64,000 nt of DNA from Flavobacterium azizsancarii (GCF_027980145.1 NZ_JAMZNK010000030.1:1-64000), one strand, 5' to 3'. Positions 8,496 to 17,169 are shown, counted from the first letter of the stretch. The notes: generated by a model from the sequence alone, not told the origin. Translations and numbers: made by a program.

Positions 8496-9123
8496 ACTGC
8501 AATACATTTCACAAGGAAAAACAATCGAAGAACAATTGTATAATATTCATCAGGCACTTGACGCAGGATGCGATTGGATGCAAATGCGATTCAAAGATCA
8601 AACTGCCAAAGATACTTTTGCTTTAGCTGAAGCTGTAAAATTTTTATGCGACGAATATCTGGCGAATTTCATTGTAAACGACAATCTTTATCTCGCTCAG
8701 CAAATTGCCGCTGACGGGGTACATTTAGGATTATCAGACATGAAAATCGATGAAGCAAGAGCAATTTTAGGCAATACGAAAATTATTGGCGCAACTGCAA
8801 ATACATTTGAAGACATTGAAAATCACGTCAAAAATGGTTGCGATTATATTGGATTGGGACCTTTTCGATTTACTAATACTAAAGAAAAATTAAGTCCAAT
8901 TTTAGGTCTGTCAGGTTATCACGAAATTCTTCAAAGACTAATAACCAATAAAATACAGATTCCTGTTTATGCCATTGGAGGAATTACTTTAGAAGATATA
9001 AATCCCTTAATGGAAACCGGAATTCATGGTATTGCAGTATCAGGAATGATCACCAATAGCAATCAAAAAAAGAAATTAATTCAACAACTAAACGAAAAGT
9101 TATATGCAAACGTCATTGTTTAA
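8485..9123 (+). CDS. thiE: Thiamine-phosphate synthase ThiE
   Basis: This enzyme joins HMP-diphosphate and thiazole phosphate to thiamine phosphate. The 212-residue TIM barrel retains the canonical motifs: DWMQMRFKD near residue 30, FIVNDNLYLA, GVHLGLSDM, YIGLGPFRFT and PVYAIGGI. Both the phosphate-binding and pyrimidine-binding loops appear intact, so of the two ThiE-like proteins in the operon this is the likely synthase. It overlaps thiD by 11 bases and thiG by 20 bases. Confidence 0.95.
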   Translation: MYHKLQYISQGKTIEEQLYNIHQALDAGCDWMQMRFKDQTAKDTFALAEAVKFLCDEYLANFIVNDNLYLAQQIAADGVHLGLSDMKIDEARAILGNTKIIGATANTFEDIENHVKNGCDYIGLGPFRFTNTKEKLSPILGLSGYHEILQRLITNKIQIPVYAIGGITLEDINPLMETGIHGIAVSGMITNSNQKKKLIQQLNEKLYANVIV

Positions 9124-9880
9124 AATTGGAGATAAAACCTTAACCTCCCGCCTGTTTTTAGGAACCGGGAAATTTGGTTCTAATCGTGAAATGGAAGAAG
9201 CCATTTTAGCATCAGGAAGTGAATTAGTTACCGTTGCTCTAAAACGCATCGATTTAGAAACTGAAACCGATGCTATTTTATCGCATCTACAACATCCAAA
9301 CATTCATTTATTACCTAATACATCTGGTGCAAGAAATGCAAAAGAAGCTGTTTTTGCCGCTCAATTAGCCAGAGAAGCTTTAGAAACAAATTGGCTGAAA
9401 CTAGAAATTCATCCGGATCCAAAATACTTAATGCCGGACCCAATTGAAACGCTGAAAGCAACAGAAGAATTGGCTAAACTTGGCTTTTTTGTTTTACCAT
9501 ACATACATGCTGATCCTGTTTTGTGCAAACACTTAGAGAACGCAGGAACTTCGGCCGTGATGCCGCTAGGTTCACCAATTGGAAGCAATAAAGGTTTGAA
9601 AACTATCGATTTTCTAGAAATTATTATCGAACAAAGCAATGTTCCTGTAATTATAGATGCCGGAATTGGTGCACCGTCTGATGCTGCAAAAGCAATGGAA
9701 ATTGGTGCCGATGCTGTTTTGGTCAATACTGCAATTGCCGTCGCCGGAAATCCAAAATTAATGGCAGAAGCTTTTAAGGAGGCTGTCATTGCTGGTAGAA
9801 AAGCTTTTGAAGCTAAAATCGCTAATCAGCAGAATTATGCGGTTGCTTCTAGTCCTTTGATATCTTTTCTTTATGATTAA
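9104..9880 (+). CDS. thiG: Thiazole synthase ThiG
   Basis: ThiG assembles thiazole phosphate from deoxyxylulose phosphate, dehydroglycine (from ThiH here) and the ThiS thiocarboxylate. The 258-residue protein has the family motifs SRLFLGTGKF, VTVALKRID, LLPNTSGARNAKEAVFAAQLARE, AVMPLGSPIGSNKG, VPVIIDAGIG and GADAVLVNTAIAVAG. The Schiff-base lysine is expected in the NWLKLEI strand. The gene overlaps thiE by 20 bases. It is followed by a hairpin element before thiH. Confidence 0.96.
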   Translation: MQTSLFKIGDKTLTSRLFLGTGKFGSNREMEEAILASGSELVTVALKRIDLETETDAILSHLQHPNIHLLPNTSGARNAKEAVFAAQLAREALETNWLKLEIHPDPKYLMPDPIETLKATEELAKLGFFVLPYIHADPVLCKHLENAGTSAVMPLGSPIGSNKGLKTIDFLEIIIEQSNVPVIIDAGIGAPSDAAKAMEIGADAVLVNTAIAVAGNPKLMAEAFKEAVIAGRKAFEAKIANQQNYAVASSPLISFLYD

Positions 9881-9888
9881 AATATTTA

Positions 9889-10006
9889 ACCGCAAAGTTC
9901 GCAAGGTTTTTTCGCAAAGGCCGCCAAGCTTTGCGGACTTTTTAATCAGACGTAAAAAAGACAAAGCTTAGCGGCCTTTGCGTAATTCTTAGCGCTCTTT
10001 GCGGTA
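9889..10006. repeat. CGCAAAG-type hairpin repeat between thiG and thiH
   Basis: An arm at 9913-9933 (starting CGCAAAGGCCGCCAAGC) and an arm at 9962-9982 are reverse complements with one mismatch over 21 bases. They are flanked by ACCGCAAAG at 9890 and CTTTGCGGT at 9997. The element could fold in RNA and moderate readthrough or mRNA stability between thiG and thiH. Similar units are, from memory, common between Flavobacterium genes. Confidence 0.7.
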
Positions 10007-10021
10007 AAAAAAATCAATCCA

Positions 10022-11164
10022 ATGAATACCTTTAAAGCCATTTTTCAGCAATACGATTGGGATTCCATTCAATCAAAAATATACCAGACTACATCAAAAG
10101 ATGTAGAACGTTCTTTGTCTAAAACCAAACGCAATCTCAATGATTTTCTAGTTTTAATTTCTCCTGCTGCTCAAAATTATTTGGAGCAAATGGCTCAAGA
10201 ATGCCATGAAATTACTAAAAAACGTTTCGGCAGAACCATTCAAATGTATGCGCCACTTTATCTAAGCAATGAATGCCAGAACATTTGCACATATTGCGGT
10301 TTTAGTTTAGACAATAAAATCAAACGAAAAACACTTTTAGATTCTGAAATAAAACTCGAAGTCGAAGCTTTAAAAAGTCTTGGCTTTGATCATGTTTTAT
10401 TGGTAACCGGCGAAGCAAATTACACCGTAAATATTAATTATTTTCTGAATGCAATTGCCTTAATAAGAGAGCAATTTTCGATTATTTCGGTTGAAGTTCA
10501 GCCACTTTCAACCGAAGATTATGAACGTTTGCATGACGCCGGCGTGTATTCGGTTTTAGTGTATCAGGAAACCTATCATCAGGAAGTATACAAAAAATAC
10601 CATACTAAAGGCAAAAAATCAAATTTCGATTATAGATTAGAAACTCCTGATAGAATTGGAACTGCAGGAATTCATAAAATAGGTTTAGGTGTTTTATTAG
10701 GTTTGGAAGACTGGCGTACCGATAGTTTCTTTAATGCTTTACATCTCGATTATCTTCAAAAGAAATATTGGCAGACCAAATATTCGGTTTCTTTTCCGAG
10801 ACTTCGTCCGGCTGAAGGCATTATTGAACCTAACTTTATTATGGATGATAAAGATCTAACACAGCTTATTTGTGCGTATCGTTTGTGGAATGAAGATCTT
10901 GAAATTTCAATTTCGACAAGAGAAAATGAGAAATTCAGAAACAACATTATTCCAATTGGGGTAACGAGTATGAGCGCAGGATCTAAAACAAATCCAGGTG
11001 GTTATGTGGTTGATCAGCAATCTCTGGAACAATTTGAAATCAGCGATGAACGTTCCGCCAGAGAAATTGCACAAATTATAACAAACACAGGTTACGAACC
11101 TGTTTGGAAAGATTGGGACAAAATATACAGTCATAAAGTCGAAAGTTATAAAGTCTTAGAGTAA
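10022..11164 (+). CDS. thiH: 2-iminoacetate synthase ThiH (radical SAM tyrosine lyase)
   Basis: ThiH cleaves tyrosine to dehydroglycine for ThiG. The 380-residue protein carries the radical-SAM CxxxCxxC motif as CQNICTYC (Cys 85, 89 and 92), followed by the SAM-binding VTGEAN stretch and the C-terminal biotin/thiamine-synthase-associated region (SAGSKTNPGGY). The presence of thiH, with no thiO seen, means glycine imine comes from tyrosine in this organism. It is separated from thiG by a 141-bp gap containing a hairpin repeat. Confidence 0.96.
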   Translation: MNTFKAIFQQYDWDSIQSKIYQTTSKDVERSLSKTKRNLNDFLVLISPAAQNYLEQMAQECHEITKKRFGRTIQMYAPLYLSNECQNICTYCGFSLDNKIKRKTLLDSEIKLEVEALKSLGFDHVLLVTGEANYTVNINYFLNAIALIREQFSIISVEVQPLSTEDYERLHDAGVYSVLVYQETYHQEVYKKYHTKGKKSNFDYRLETPDRIGTAGIHKIGLGVLLGLEDWRTDSFFNALHLDYLQKKYWQTKYSVSFPRLRPAEGIIEPNFIMDDKDLTQLICAYRLWNEDLEISISTRENEKFRNNIIPIGVTSMSAGSKTNPGGYVVDQQSLEQFEISDERSAREIAQIITNTGYEPVWKDWDKIYSHKVESYKVLE

Positions 11165-11237
11165 AATACTTTACTTTGATTCCGGCCTTTCTCTTGGACT
11201 TTTGATCTTCGACTTTACACTTTAAGACTTAAATTAA

Positions 11238-11948
11238 ATGAGCATTATACAAGAATTTTTACGTTACAACAGACAAACAATCTTACCTGAAATTGGAGAC
11301 GAAGGCCAGGAAAAACTGAAAAAAGCAAAAGTTTTGGTTATTGGCGCCGGTGGTTTGGGTTGTCCCATCTTGCAATATATAGCCACAGCTGGTGTCGGTT
11401 TTATTGGAATTATGGATTATGATACAATTGAAATTCACAATTTACACCGACAGATTTTATATACTGAAAAAGAAATTGGTCAGCAAAAAACTCTTGTTGC
11501 TACAGAAGTGGTTTCAAAACTAAATCCCTTAATAGAAGTACTCGCAATAACTGAAAAACTAACGATTGAAAATGCCAATCAAATTATTCAACAGTATGAT
11601 ATTGTTGTAGACGGTTCAGATAATTTTGCAACACGTTATTTAGTAAACGATACTTGTGTTACTTTGCAAAAACCATTGGTTTACGGGAGTATTTTAAAAT
11701 TTGAAGGTCAGATTGCCGTTTTTAATCATAACGGAAGTAAAAATCTGCGTGACATATTTCCTGAAATGCCGGATCCAAAGGATGTTCCAAATTGCAATTT
11801 AAATGGTGTTTTGGGTACTTTGCCGGGAATTATAGGAACAATGATGGCGCACGAAACCCTAAAGTTAATTTTGGATCTACCTACTTTAAAAAATGAATTA
11901 GTACTTTTTAATACGCTGAATTATAGTTTTACAAAATTGAATTTTTAA
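11238..11948 (+). CDS. thiF: ThiF/MoeB/HesA family adenylyltransferase
   Basis: This is the expected activator of ThiS. It would adenylate the C-terminal glycine with ATP. The 236-residue protein has the nucleotide-binding GAGGLGCPIL, the IEIHNLHRQILY segment, the VVDGSDNFATRYLVND segment with the catalytic Asp, and CNLNGVLGTLPGIIG. The CxxC pairs that hold zinc in E. coli ThiF are not present, so it is a zinc-free type. It closes the thiamine operon. A MoeB-like role cannot be excluded, but the context favours thiamine synthesis. Confidence 0.85.
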   Translation: MSIIQEFLRYNRQTILPEIGDEGQEKLKKAKVLVIGAGGLGCPILQYIATAGVGFIGIMDYDTIEIHNLHRQILYTEKEIGQQKTLVATEVVSKLNPLIEVLAITEKLTIENANQIIQQYDIVVDGSDNFATRYLVNDTCVTLQKPLVYGSILKFEGQIAVFNHNGSKNLRDIFPEMPDPKDVPNCNLNGVLGTLPGIIGTMMAHETLKLILDLPTLKNELVLFNTLNYSFTKLNF

Positions 11949-11987
11949 AAAAAAATATATTTACAATAGAGTATAAATTACACTCCT

Positions 11988-12623
11988 TTATTTTTCTAAA
12001 ATAGACATAAACTCTTCACGATCGATTTCCCGACAACCTAAACTCTCTAAATGTGGATTATAAACCTGACAATCTAAAAGTTTATAATTCTCTTTTTTTA
12101 AATAATTTGCCAAAGCTATAAAAGCAACTTTCGAAGCATTTGATACTTTCGAGAACATACTTTCGCCACAAAATACATGACCCAGATCGATTCCGTACAA
12201 ACCTCCTACCAAAACCTCATCTTGCCAAACCTCAACAGATTTTGCAATTCCCTGCTGATTCAGTTTACAATAAGCATCGATCATTTCGTTTGAAATCCAT
12301 GTTCCGTCCTGACCATCACGTTTTATGTTTTGGCAATTTGAAATCACAGCTTCAAAGTTTTGATTAAAAGTAATTTTAAACTGATTTCGATTCAGGATAT
12401 TACGCATGCTTTTAGACACAATTAATTCATCTAAAAATAAAACCATTCTGGGATCCGGAGACCACCAAAGTATTGGATCTCCTTCATTAAACCAGGGGAA
12501 AATTCCACTTTTGTAAGCTAACTTCAATCGTTCCGGATCTAAATCGCCGCCAATGGCAAGAATACCTTCTTCATCGGCTTCTGAAACCGGGGGAAAAAAC
12601 AAATCGTTTAATACGTAATACAT
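11988..12623 (-). CDS. aat: Leucyl/phenylalanyl-tRNA--protein transferase
   Basis: This enzyme transfers Leu or Phe from aminoacyl-tRNA to proteins with an N-terminal Arg or Lys, marking them for degradation by ClpAP through the N-end rule. The 211-residue protein has the family N-terminus (GILAIGGDLDPERLKLAY), the GIFPWFNEGDPILWWSPDPR stretch and the VGGLYGIDLGHVFCGESMFS core. The length is typical of the compact bacterial form. It is a single gene facing the thiamine operon, with a 39-bp gap between the two gene ends. Confidence 0.95.
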   Translation of the reverse strand: MYYVLNDLFFPPVSEADEEGILAIGGDLDPERLKLAYKSGIFPWFNEGDPILWWSPDPRMVLFLDELIVSKSMRNILNRNQFKITFNQNFEAVISNCQNIKRDGQDGTWISNEMIDAYCKLNQQGIAKSVEVWQDEVLVGGLYGIDLGHVFCGESMFSKVSNASKVAFIALANYLKKENYKLLDCQVYNPHLESLGCREIDREEFMSILEK

Positions 12624-12697
12624 CTTTTAAAATAAAAATTCCAATCCTGAGGCTTCGGGATAAATTCCAAATTACAAACACCTGACTTCTACAATCT

Positions 12698-12799
12698 TGT
12701 CATTTCGACGAAGGAGAAATCACACTAGCTGGTCAACAACAATTGTCTGTATTCTTTGACGAGTTTTGTGTGTGATTTCTCCCTTCGGTCGAAATGACA
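12698..12799. repeat. 102-bp inverted-repeat element, copy 2
   Basis: The left end TGTCATTTCGACGAAGGAGA is mirrored by the right end finishing GGTCGAAATGACA. The inner arms AAATCACAC and GTGTGATTT extend the stem. The family matches 223-322 and 24192-24294. Confidence 0.85.
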
Positions 12800-12823
12800 T
12801 AAAATGCGTTGAGTTTCTAATAC

Positions 12824-12874
12824 AAAAAATTCCAAACTCCAATTGCATATTTATGAATTGGAATTTGGAATTTG
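12824..12874 (-). terminator. AATTCCAAA-type inverted repeat, likely terminator of the DUF3127 gene
   Basis: CAAATTCCAAATTCCAATTC and a near-complement ending in a T-run (minus strand) make a stem of about 18 bp, 22 bases past the stop of the gene at 12896-13267. The same AATTCCAAATTCC sequence acts in the same way after gldJ (57497-57557). Confidence 0.6.
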
Positions 12875-12895
12875 ACTTTCTGACTTTAAACCTTT

Positions 12896-13267
12896 TTAGA
12901 AAGGTAAATCGTCCGGTTCGTCTTCGTTTAAGTTTGTAGCCGGAGCAAAAGTCTCTGCTGTAGGCATTGCCGGAGTCTGTCCAGGACCTTCTGGCGCTAC
13001 TCTTTCGATTCTCCAACCTTGAATACTATTGAAATATCTGGTTTCTCCTTGTGGATTAACCCATTCTCTTCCTCTTAAATTGATAGAAACTTTTACTGCC
13101 TCACCTTGTTTGTAGCTACTTAATAAATCGCATTTATCTTGTGTAAATTCGATCAAAATATGCTGTGGATACTGCTCATCTGTGGTAACAACCAACTCTC
13201 TTTTTTTGAATGCAGCACTAACTTGTTGCTCTGGGTTCACCACTTTTACTTTTCCTGTAACTTCCAT
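12896..13267 (-). CDS. DUF3127 OB-fold protein with SSB-like acidic tail
   Basis: The protein of 123 residues starts MEVTGKVKVV and matches the DUF3127 family of Bacteroidota. The predicted small beta-barrel of residues 1-90 is followed by a Pro/Ala-rich linker and the acidic C-terminus NEDEPDDLPF. That tip closely resembles the DDDIPF tail by which SSB recruits DNA-repair proteins. A single-strand nucleic-acid-binding role is therefore an inference from fold and tail. No experimental function is known to me. It lies downstream of the flavin reductase gene with a 15-bp gap, so the two are probably co-transcribed. Confidence 0.8.
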   Translation of the reverse strand: MEVTGKVKVVNPEQQVSAAFKKRELVVTTDEQYPQHILIEFTQDKCDLLSSYKQGEAVKVSINLRGREWVNPQGETRYFNSIQGWRIERVAPEGPGQTPAMPTAETFAPATNLNEDEPDDLPF

Positions 13268-13282
13268 CTTCTTCTATATTAA

Positions 13283-14173
13283 TTATTGTTTCTTTTCTAT
13301 TTTTTTTGCTAAAAGCACTTTCCATGCCGATGAAATATCATCGTTATTCAAATATTTTTTAGCTTCTAAATGTAGCTTTTCCTGATCGTCGGAACTTAAT
13401 ACTCCTTTGACCGAAAAGTTTTCTTTCACAAATATACTAACTTCTTCTGTTGTAGGCAAGGCTTCAATGTTACCTAATTTCCCGAGATCATTTCCGTCAA
13501 AAACGGTGCTTTTCCTGATATAATTCGGGATTACATCTACTCCAACGCCTAATGTTGTCAAGGGTTTTGGGACTTCAAAAAGTCCCGCATTAGATCTTGA
13601 ATACCAATTACTTCCTAATCTCGAAACCAGGTCTATTTTATGTTGATCGATAGCACCATTTTCATCTAAAACAGCTTCGTGAATATGAATTTTCACCACT
13701 TCACAAAGAATCAAATTCCCTGCTCCGCCCTGATCTCCTAACGGAATAATCTGCGTGACTTTGCACTCAAACTGCACGGGAGACTCTTTTACACGATACG
13801 GTTTTACAAAATCTGACGGAATTTGTGTTAATCCGGCTTTGATAAATTCGTTTACTCCTTCTCCATATTCAGTACTGGCTAATGATGTTTGCTGTACCAT
13901 ATCATAATTGACTACATTGATTACCACTTCGCGAGTTGCTTCGGCATTGATCAAAGTATGTTTTATGGTATTATCACGAACACGACGCGCTGGCGAAAAA
14001 ACCAAAATTGGCGGATTGGCACTGAACACATTAAAAAAACTAAAAGGCGACAAATTCGGGATTCCTTTTGTACTTATTGTACTTGCAAAAGCAATAGGCC
14101 TTGGCCCAACTGCACTTTGCAGATAACCTTGCAGTTTTACCGTTGTAATTTCTTTAGGATCGATGCTAATCAT
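13283..14173 (-). CDS. Flavin reductase family protein
   Basis: The 296-residue protein has the flavin reductase/flavoredoxin-like FMN-binding split barrel in its first 200 residues, with GPRPIAFASTIS, NLSPFSFFNVFSANPPIL and a TREVVINVV segment. Such proteins bind FMN and reduce flavin or a metal-containing substrate. The C-terminal 90 residues extend beyond the minimal domain. It precedes the DUF3127 gene on the same strand. The electron acceptor cannot be read from the sequence. Confidence 0.85.
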   Translation of the reverse strand: MISIDPKEITTVKLQGYLQSAVGPRPIAFASTISTKGIPNLSPFSFFNVFSANPPILVFSPARRVRDNTIKHTLINAEATREVVINVVNYDMVQQTSLASTEYGEGVNEFIKAGLTQIPSDFVKPYRVKESPVQFECKVTQIIPLGDQGGAGNLILCEVVKIHIHEAVLDENGAIDQHKIDLVSRLGSNWYSRSNAGLFEVPKPLTTLGVGVDVIPNYIRKSTVFDGNDLGKLGNIEALPTTEEVSIFVKENFSVKGVLSSDDQEKLHLEAKKYLNNDDISSAWKVLLAKKIEKKQ

Positions 14174-14335
14174 AGAATTTTTCTTTTTAACCGAATCTCA
14201 TTTCCGCAACTGCAAAAGTATAGAAATCGTTTCTGCCAAAGAAATAGTTTTAGATTTAAAAACAAAAAATCTTTAGAGGCTTACAAAATATTAAATGTGT
14301 TTATTTCGTTATATTTATACCTCAAAAAATATTTT

Positions 14336-15487
14336 ATGTCTTTTTCCGAAAGAAGAAATACAACCCGGTGGATTATTGTTTTCATTTCCTTTTTAATCAT
14401 TTCTTTGATTCTCTGGAACACTTATACTTTTTTTCAAATTTTTAAAAACGAAGAAAGACTTAAGATGAACCTTTGGGCCAATGCTCAAAAAACATTAGTG
14501 AATGCGGATGAGAATACTGATCTGGATTTACCTCTTGATATTTTAAACAACAATACATCTGTTCCTGTTATGCTCACGATGTACGACAAGGTGATTAGTT
14601 CTGTGAATGTTCCTGAAGAAATCCTTGCAGACAAAAAGAAATCTATGTCGTATTTAAAAAATCTAAAGAATGAAAACGAACCTATCATTATTGAATATGC
14701 TCCCGGAAAACATCAGCGAGTTTATTATGGAAATTCGGCTTTAATCAATAAGCTTAAATATTATCCGGTTGCGTTATTGCTGATTATATTTTTATTTGGT
14801 GCTTTAATTTATAACTTTTATAAAAGCACTAAAATGGCCACTCAAAACAAACTTTGGGCAGGAATGGCAAAAGAAACAGCGCACCAGATTGGGACGCCTT
14901 TATCTTCTTTAATAGGCTGGGTTGAGATTTTAAAGACTGAAGACATTGATCCATCCATAACAACAGAGATCGAAAAAGATATTGAACGTTTGCAGACTAT
15001 CACAGATCGTTTTTCTAAAATTGGTTCTGTTCCTGTCTTAGAAGAACATGATATTATTGCCGAAACCCTGAATACTTATGAATATTTGCAATCTCGTTTT
15101 TCTAAACAAGTTGCTTTTTCTTATCACGGTTCAAAAGAACCAATATTAGTGATGATAAATCCAACATTGCACAGTTGGACGATCGAAAATTTAGTAAAAA
15201 ATGCCATTGATGCCATGAAGGGAAAGGGAACCCTGGATCTTCAAATCGAACAGGATGCGCATCATGTAAAAATAAATGTAAAAGATTCCGGAACCGGAAT
15301 TCCGAAGAGTCAATTCAAATCGATTTTTGAACCTGGTTTTACCACTAAAAAACGCGGCTGGGGATTAGGGCTTTCCTTAACCAAACGAATTGTTGAAGAA
15401 TACCATGCCGGAAAAATAAAAGTGCTACATTCTGAAATTGGAAAAGGAACTACTTTTCAAATTTCATTAAATAAAAAAGTGCAGTAA
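14336..15487 (+). CDS. Membrane sensor histidine kinase, orphan
   Basis: The 383-residue kinase has a TM helix at residues 13-33, a short periplasmic domain of about 100 residues and a second TM helix near 143-162. The cytoplasmic kinase region follows. The phospho-acceptor region reads ETAHQIGTPLSSLIGW (H-box), with N-box NLVKNAIDAM, G1 DSGTGIP and G2 GWGLGLSL. I chose ATG 14336; upstream in-frame sequence lies opposite the flavin reductase gene and has poor composition. No response regulator is adjacent, so its partner is elsewhere. The signal sensed is unknown. Confidence 0.9.
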   Translation: MSFSERRNTTRWIIVFISFLIISLILWNTYTFFQIFKNEERLKMNLWANAQKTLVNADENTDLDLPLDILNNNTSVPVMLTMYDKVISSVNVPEEILADKKKSMSYLKNLKNENEPIIIEYAPGKHQRVYYGNSALINKLKYYPVALLLIIFLFGALIYNFYKSTKMATQNKLWAGMAKETAHQIGTPLSSLIGWVEILKTEDIDPSITTEIEKDIERLQTITDRFSKIGSVPVLEEHDIIAETLNTYEYLQSRFSKQVAFSYHGSKEPILVMINPTLHSWTIENLVKNAIDAMKGKGTLDLQIEQDAHHVKINVKDSGTGIPKSQFKSIFEPGFTTKKRGWGLGLSLTKRIVEEYHAGKIKVLHSEIGKGTTFQISLNKKVQ

Positions 15488-15506
15488 AACAATTTACTGC
15501 ACTTTT
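15473..15506 (+). terminator. Terminator overlapping the histidine kinase stop codon
   Basis: AAAAAGTGCAGTAAA pairs with TTTACTGCACTTTT around a four-base loop. The stop codon TAA lies inside the left arm. The T-run is short on the plus strand, so efficiency is uncertain. Confidence 0.6.
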
Positions 15507-15614
15507 CCTATTTTTACTTTGTCAAATCAAGTAGATCCGAAACCCTTTATGTTCAATCAGGACTTGGCTTCGACTTCGCTCAGCCTGACATCCGTCAAAA
15601 CAAAAATCTTACAC

Positions 15615-16001
15615 TTACAAATTTGCCTGAATACTTTTAGCCAAAGCTTCAAATTCTTCTTTAGAAAGTGATACTTTATTATGAAAACGCATTTCATCCA
15701 TTTCGTTTAACGGAATCAAATGAACGTGCGCATGGGGAACTTCTAATCCTACAACTGCCATACCTACTCTTTTGCAAGGAACGGTTTTCTCTATAGCAAT
15801 TGCAATTTTCTTAGAAAACTTCATTAATCCTAAATACAACTCATCATCCATATCAAAAATCTTATCGATTTCTTGTTTTGGAATGCACAGCGTATGTCCT
15901 TTAGCATTTGGGTTTACATCTAAAAAAGCCAAATAATTATCGTCTTCAGCAATTTTATATGCAGGAATTTCTCCGTTTACTATTTTGGTAAATATGCTCA
16001 T
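15615..16001 (-). CDS. HIT family protein
   Basis: This is a histidine-triad nucleotide-binding hydrolase of the Hint branch, acting on purine nucleoside phosphoramidates or adenylated amino acids. The catalytic triad HAHVHL places His at 90, 92 and 94 of 128 residues. The family N-terminus (IFTKIVNGEIPAYKI, AFLDVNPNAKGHTL) is intact. It is encoded 69 bp downstream of greA on the same strand and is probably co-transcribed with it. Confidence 0.95.
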   Translation of the reverse strand: MSIFTKIVNGEIPAYKIAEDDNYLAFLDVNPNAKGHTLCIPKQEIDKIFDMDDELYLGLMKFSKKIAIAIEKTVPCKRVGMAVVGLEVPHAHVHLIPLNEMDEMRFHNKVSLSKEEFEALAKSIQANL

Positions 16002-16069
16002 TGCGTAATCGTTAATTTGGTAAATCGTTTAATCGGTTAACCAATTAAACAAATAGACGGTTAAACTAT

Positions 16070-16546
16070 TTAGTCTCTTGTAATTTCTAATATTTCAAAT
16101 TTCAAAACTCCGTTTGGAACTGTGATTTCTGCTACTTCTCCAACAGATTTCCCTAGTAAACCTTTTCCAATAGGAGAAGTTACAGAGATTTTTCCCGTTT
16201 TCAAATCGGCTTCACTTTCCGCAACAAGCGTGTACTTCATTTCCATTCCGTTGCTTTGGTTCTTAATTTTCACATTAGAGAGTACCAATGCTTTCGAAAC
16301 ATCAAGTTGTGATTCGTCTATTAATCTTGCATTAGAATACACTTCTTCCATTTTAGAAATTCTCATTTCTAATAAACCTTGTGCTTCTTTTGCTGCATCA
16401 TATTCGGCGTTTTCAGATAAATCACCTTTGTCTCTTGCTTCTGCTATATCTTGAGATGCCTTTGGTCGCATTACACTTTTTAAATGCTCCAACTCATCTT
16501 TTAATTTTTTTAATCCTTCTGCTGTATAATAAGATACTTTACTCAT
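16070..16546 (-). CDS. greA: Transcription elongation factor GreA
   Basis: GreA rescues backtracked RNA polymerase by stimulating transcript cleavage. The 158-residue protein shows the N-terminal coiled-coil (LKKLKDELEHLK, ARDKGDLSENAEYDAAKE) with the acidic tip residues in the DLSENAEYD turn, and the C-terminal FKBP-like domain (SPIGKGLLGKSVGEV). The upstream region holds a TATATTTG box (minus strand, 16602-16609) and a leader hairpin built on AAAATCCC/GGGATTTT near 16566-16600. Confidence 0.97.
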   Translation of the reverse strand: MSKVSYYTAEGLKKLKDELEHLKSVMRPKASQDIAEARDKGDLSENAEYDAAKEAQGLLEMRISKMEEVYSNARLIDESQLDVSKALVLSNVKIKNQSNGMEMKYTLVAESEADLKTGKISVTSPIGKGLLGKSVGEVAEITVPNGVLKFEILEITRD

Positions 16547-16701
16547 AACTTCGTCGTTTATATAAATACAAAAAATCCCATCGGGACGGGATTTTGTATT
16601 ACAAATATACTATTATTTTTAATAGTACATAATTATATGTTAATCATATAAAAATCAAATCTAAATAAATTATTTTTGTTTCACTAATTCTTATTAAAAT
16701 A

Positions 16702-17115
16702 ATGAAAAAATTCTGGCTCTTAACCCTGTTTATTTCTGTGCTTTTCTCTTGTAGCGATAATAACTTAAGCAACAAAAATCCTAACATACCCAGTTATCCG
16801 GTTAACTTATCAATTGATATGAATCTACCTGCTTACTCTAATCTTAAGTTTGTGAGCAATGGTATTATAATTCCTAATTATGGTGCAAAAGGAATTATTA
16901 TTTTTAATGCCGGAAGTGGTTATAATGCCTTTGATGCTGCGTGTCCTAATCAAGCCGTAAATTCATGCGTTGCAATGACAATAAACGGAATAAATGCTTT
17001 ATGTTCTTGCGACAAATCAGAATATAGCTTGTTTACCGGACTTGGAGGTAAGGAATATCCATTGAAACAATATCGTGTCGAAGTAAGCGGAACCGTGATT
17101 CACGTTTATAATTAA
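16702..17115 (+). CDS. Rieske-fold lipoprotein lacking the standard cluster ligands
   Basis: The 137-residue protein has a lipoprotein signal ending LFSC (Cys 17). The C-terminal part follows the Rieske pattern: a CPNQ box, then CSCDKSEYSLFTG and YPLKQYRVEVSG. In true Rieske proteins these boxes are CxH and CxxH. Here both histidines are missing (Cys 81-Pro and Cys 101-Ser-Cys-Asp). A 2Fe-2S cluster of the Rieske type is therefore unlikely, although four cysteines (81, 89, 101, 103) remain. Function unknown. A TATTTTTG box at 16671-16678 and a terminator at 17120-17157 suggest a single-gene unit. Confidence 0.75.
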   Translation: MKKFWLLTLFISVLFSCSDNNLSNKNPNIPSYPVNLSIDMNLPAYSNLKFVSNGIIIPNYGAKGIIIFNAGSGYNAFDAACPNQAVNSCVAMTINGINALCSCDKSEYSLFTGLGGKEYPLKQYRVEVSGTVIHVYN

Positions 17116-17119
17116 TATA

Positions 17120-17157
17120 AAAAAAGCCTGAAAAATTTAATTTTCAGGCTTTTTTTA
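17120..17157 (+). terminator. Rho-independent terminator, probably bidirectional
   Basis: AAAAAAGCCTGAAAA pairs with TTTTCAGGCTTTTTT just after the stop of the Rieske-like gene. It also faces the end of the minus-strand TonB receptor gene, so it may serve both. Confidence 0.85.
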
Positions 17158-17169
17158 TATCACATATCC

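Noticed and set aside
13889..14335. N-terminal extension of the histidine kinase frame
   Set aside because: It lies opposite the flavin reductase gene, has Cys/Arg/His-rich non-coding composition and no kinase similarity. The real start is at 14336, before a TM helix.
15548..15590. GGCTTCGACTTCGCTCAGCCTGACA sequence as an inverted repeat or promoter
   Set aside because: It looks like a single arm of a dispersed Flavobacterium repeat. No partner arm is present nearby, so no element is called.
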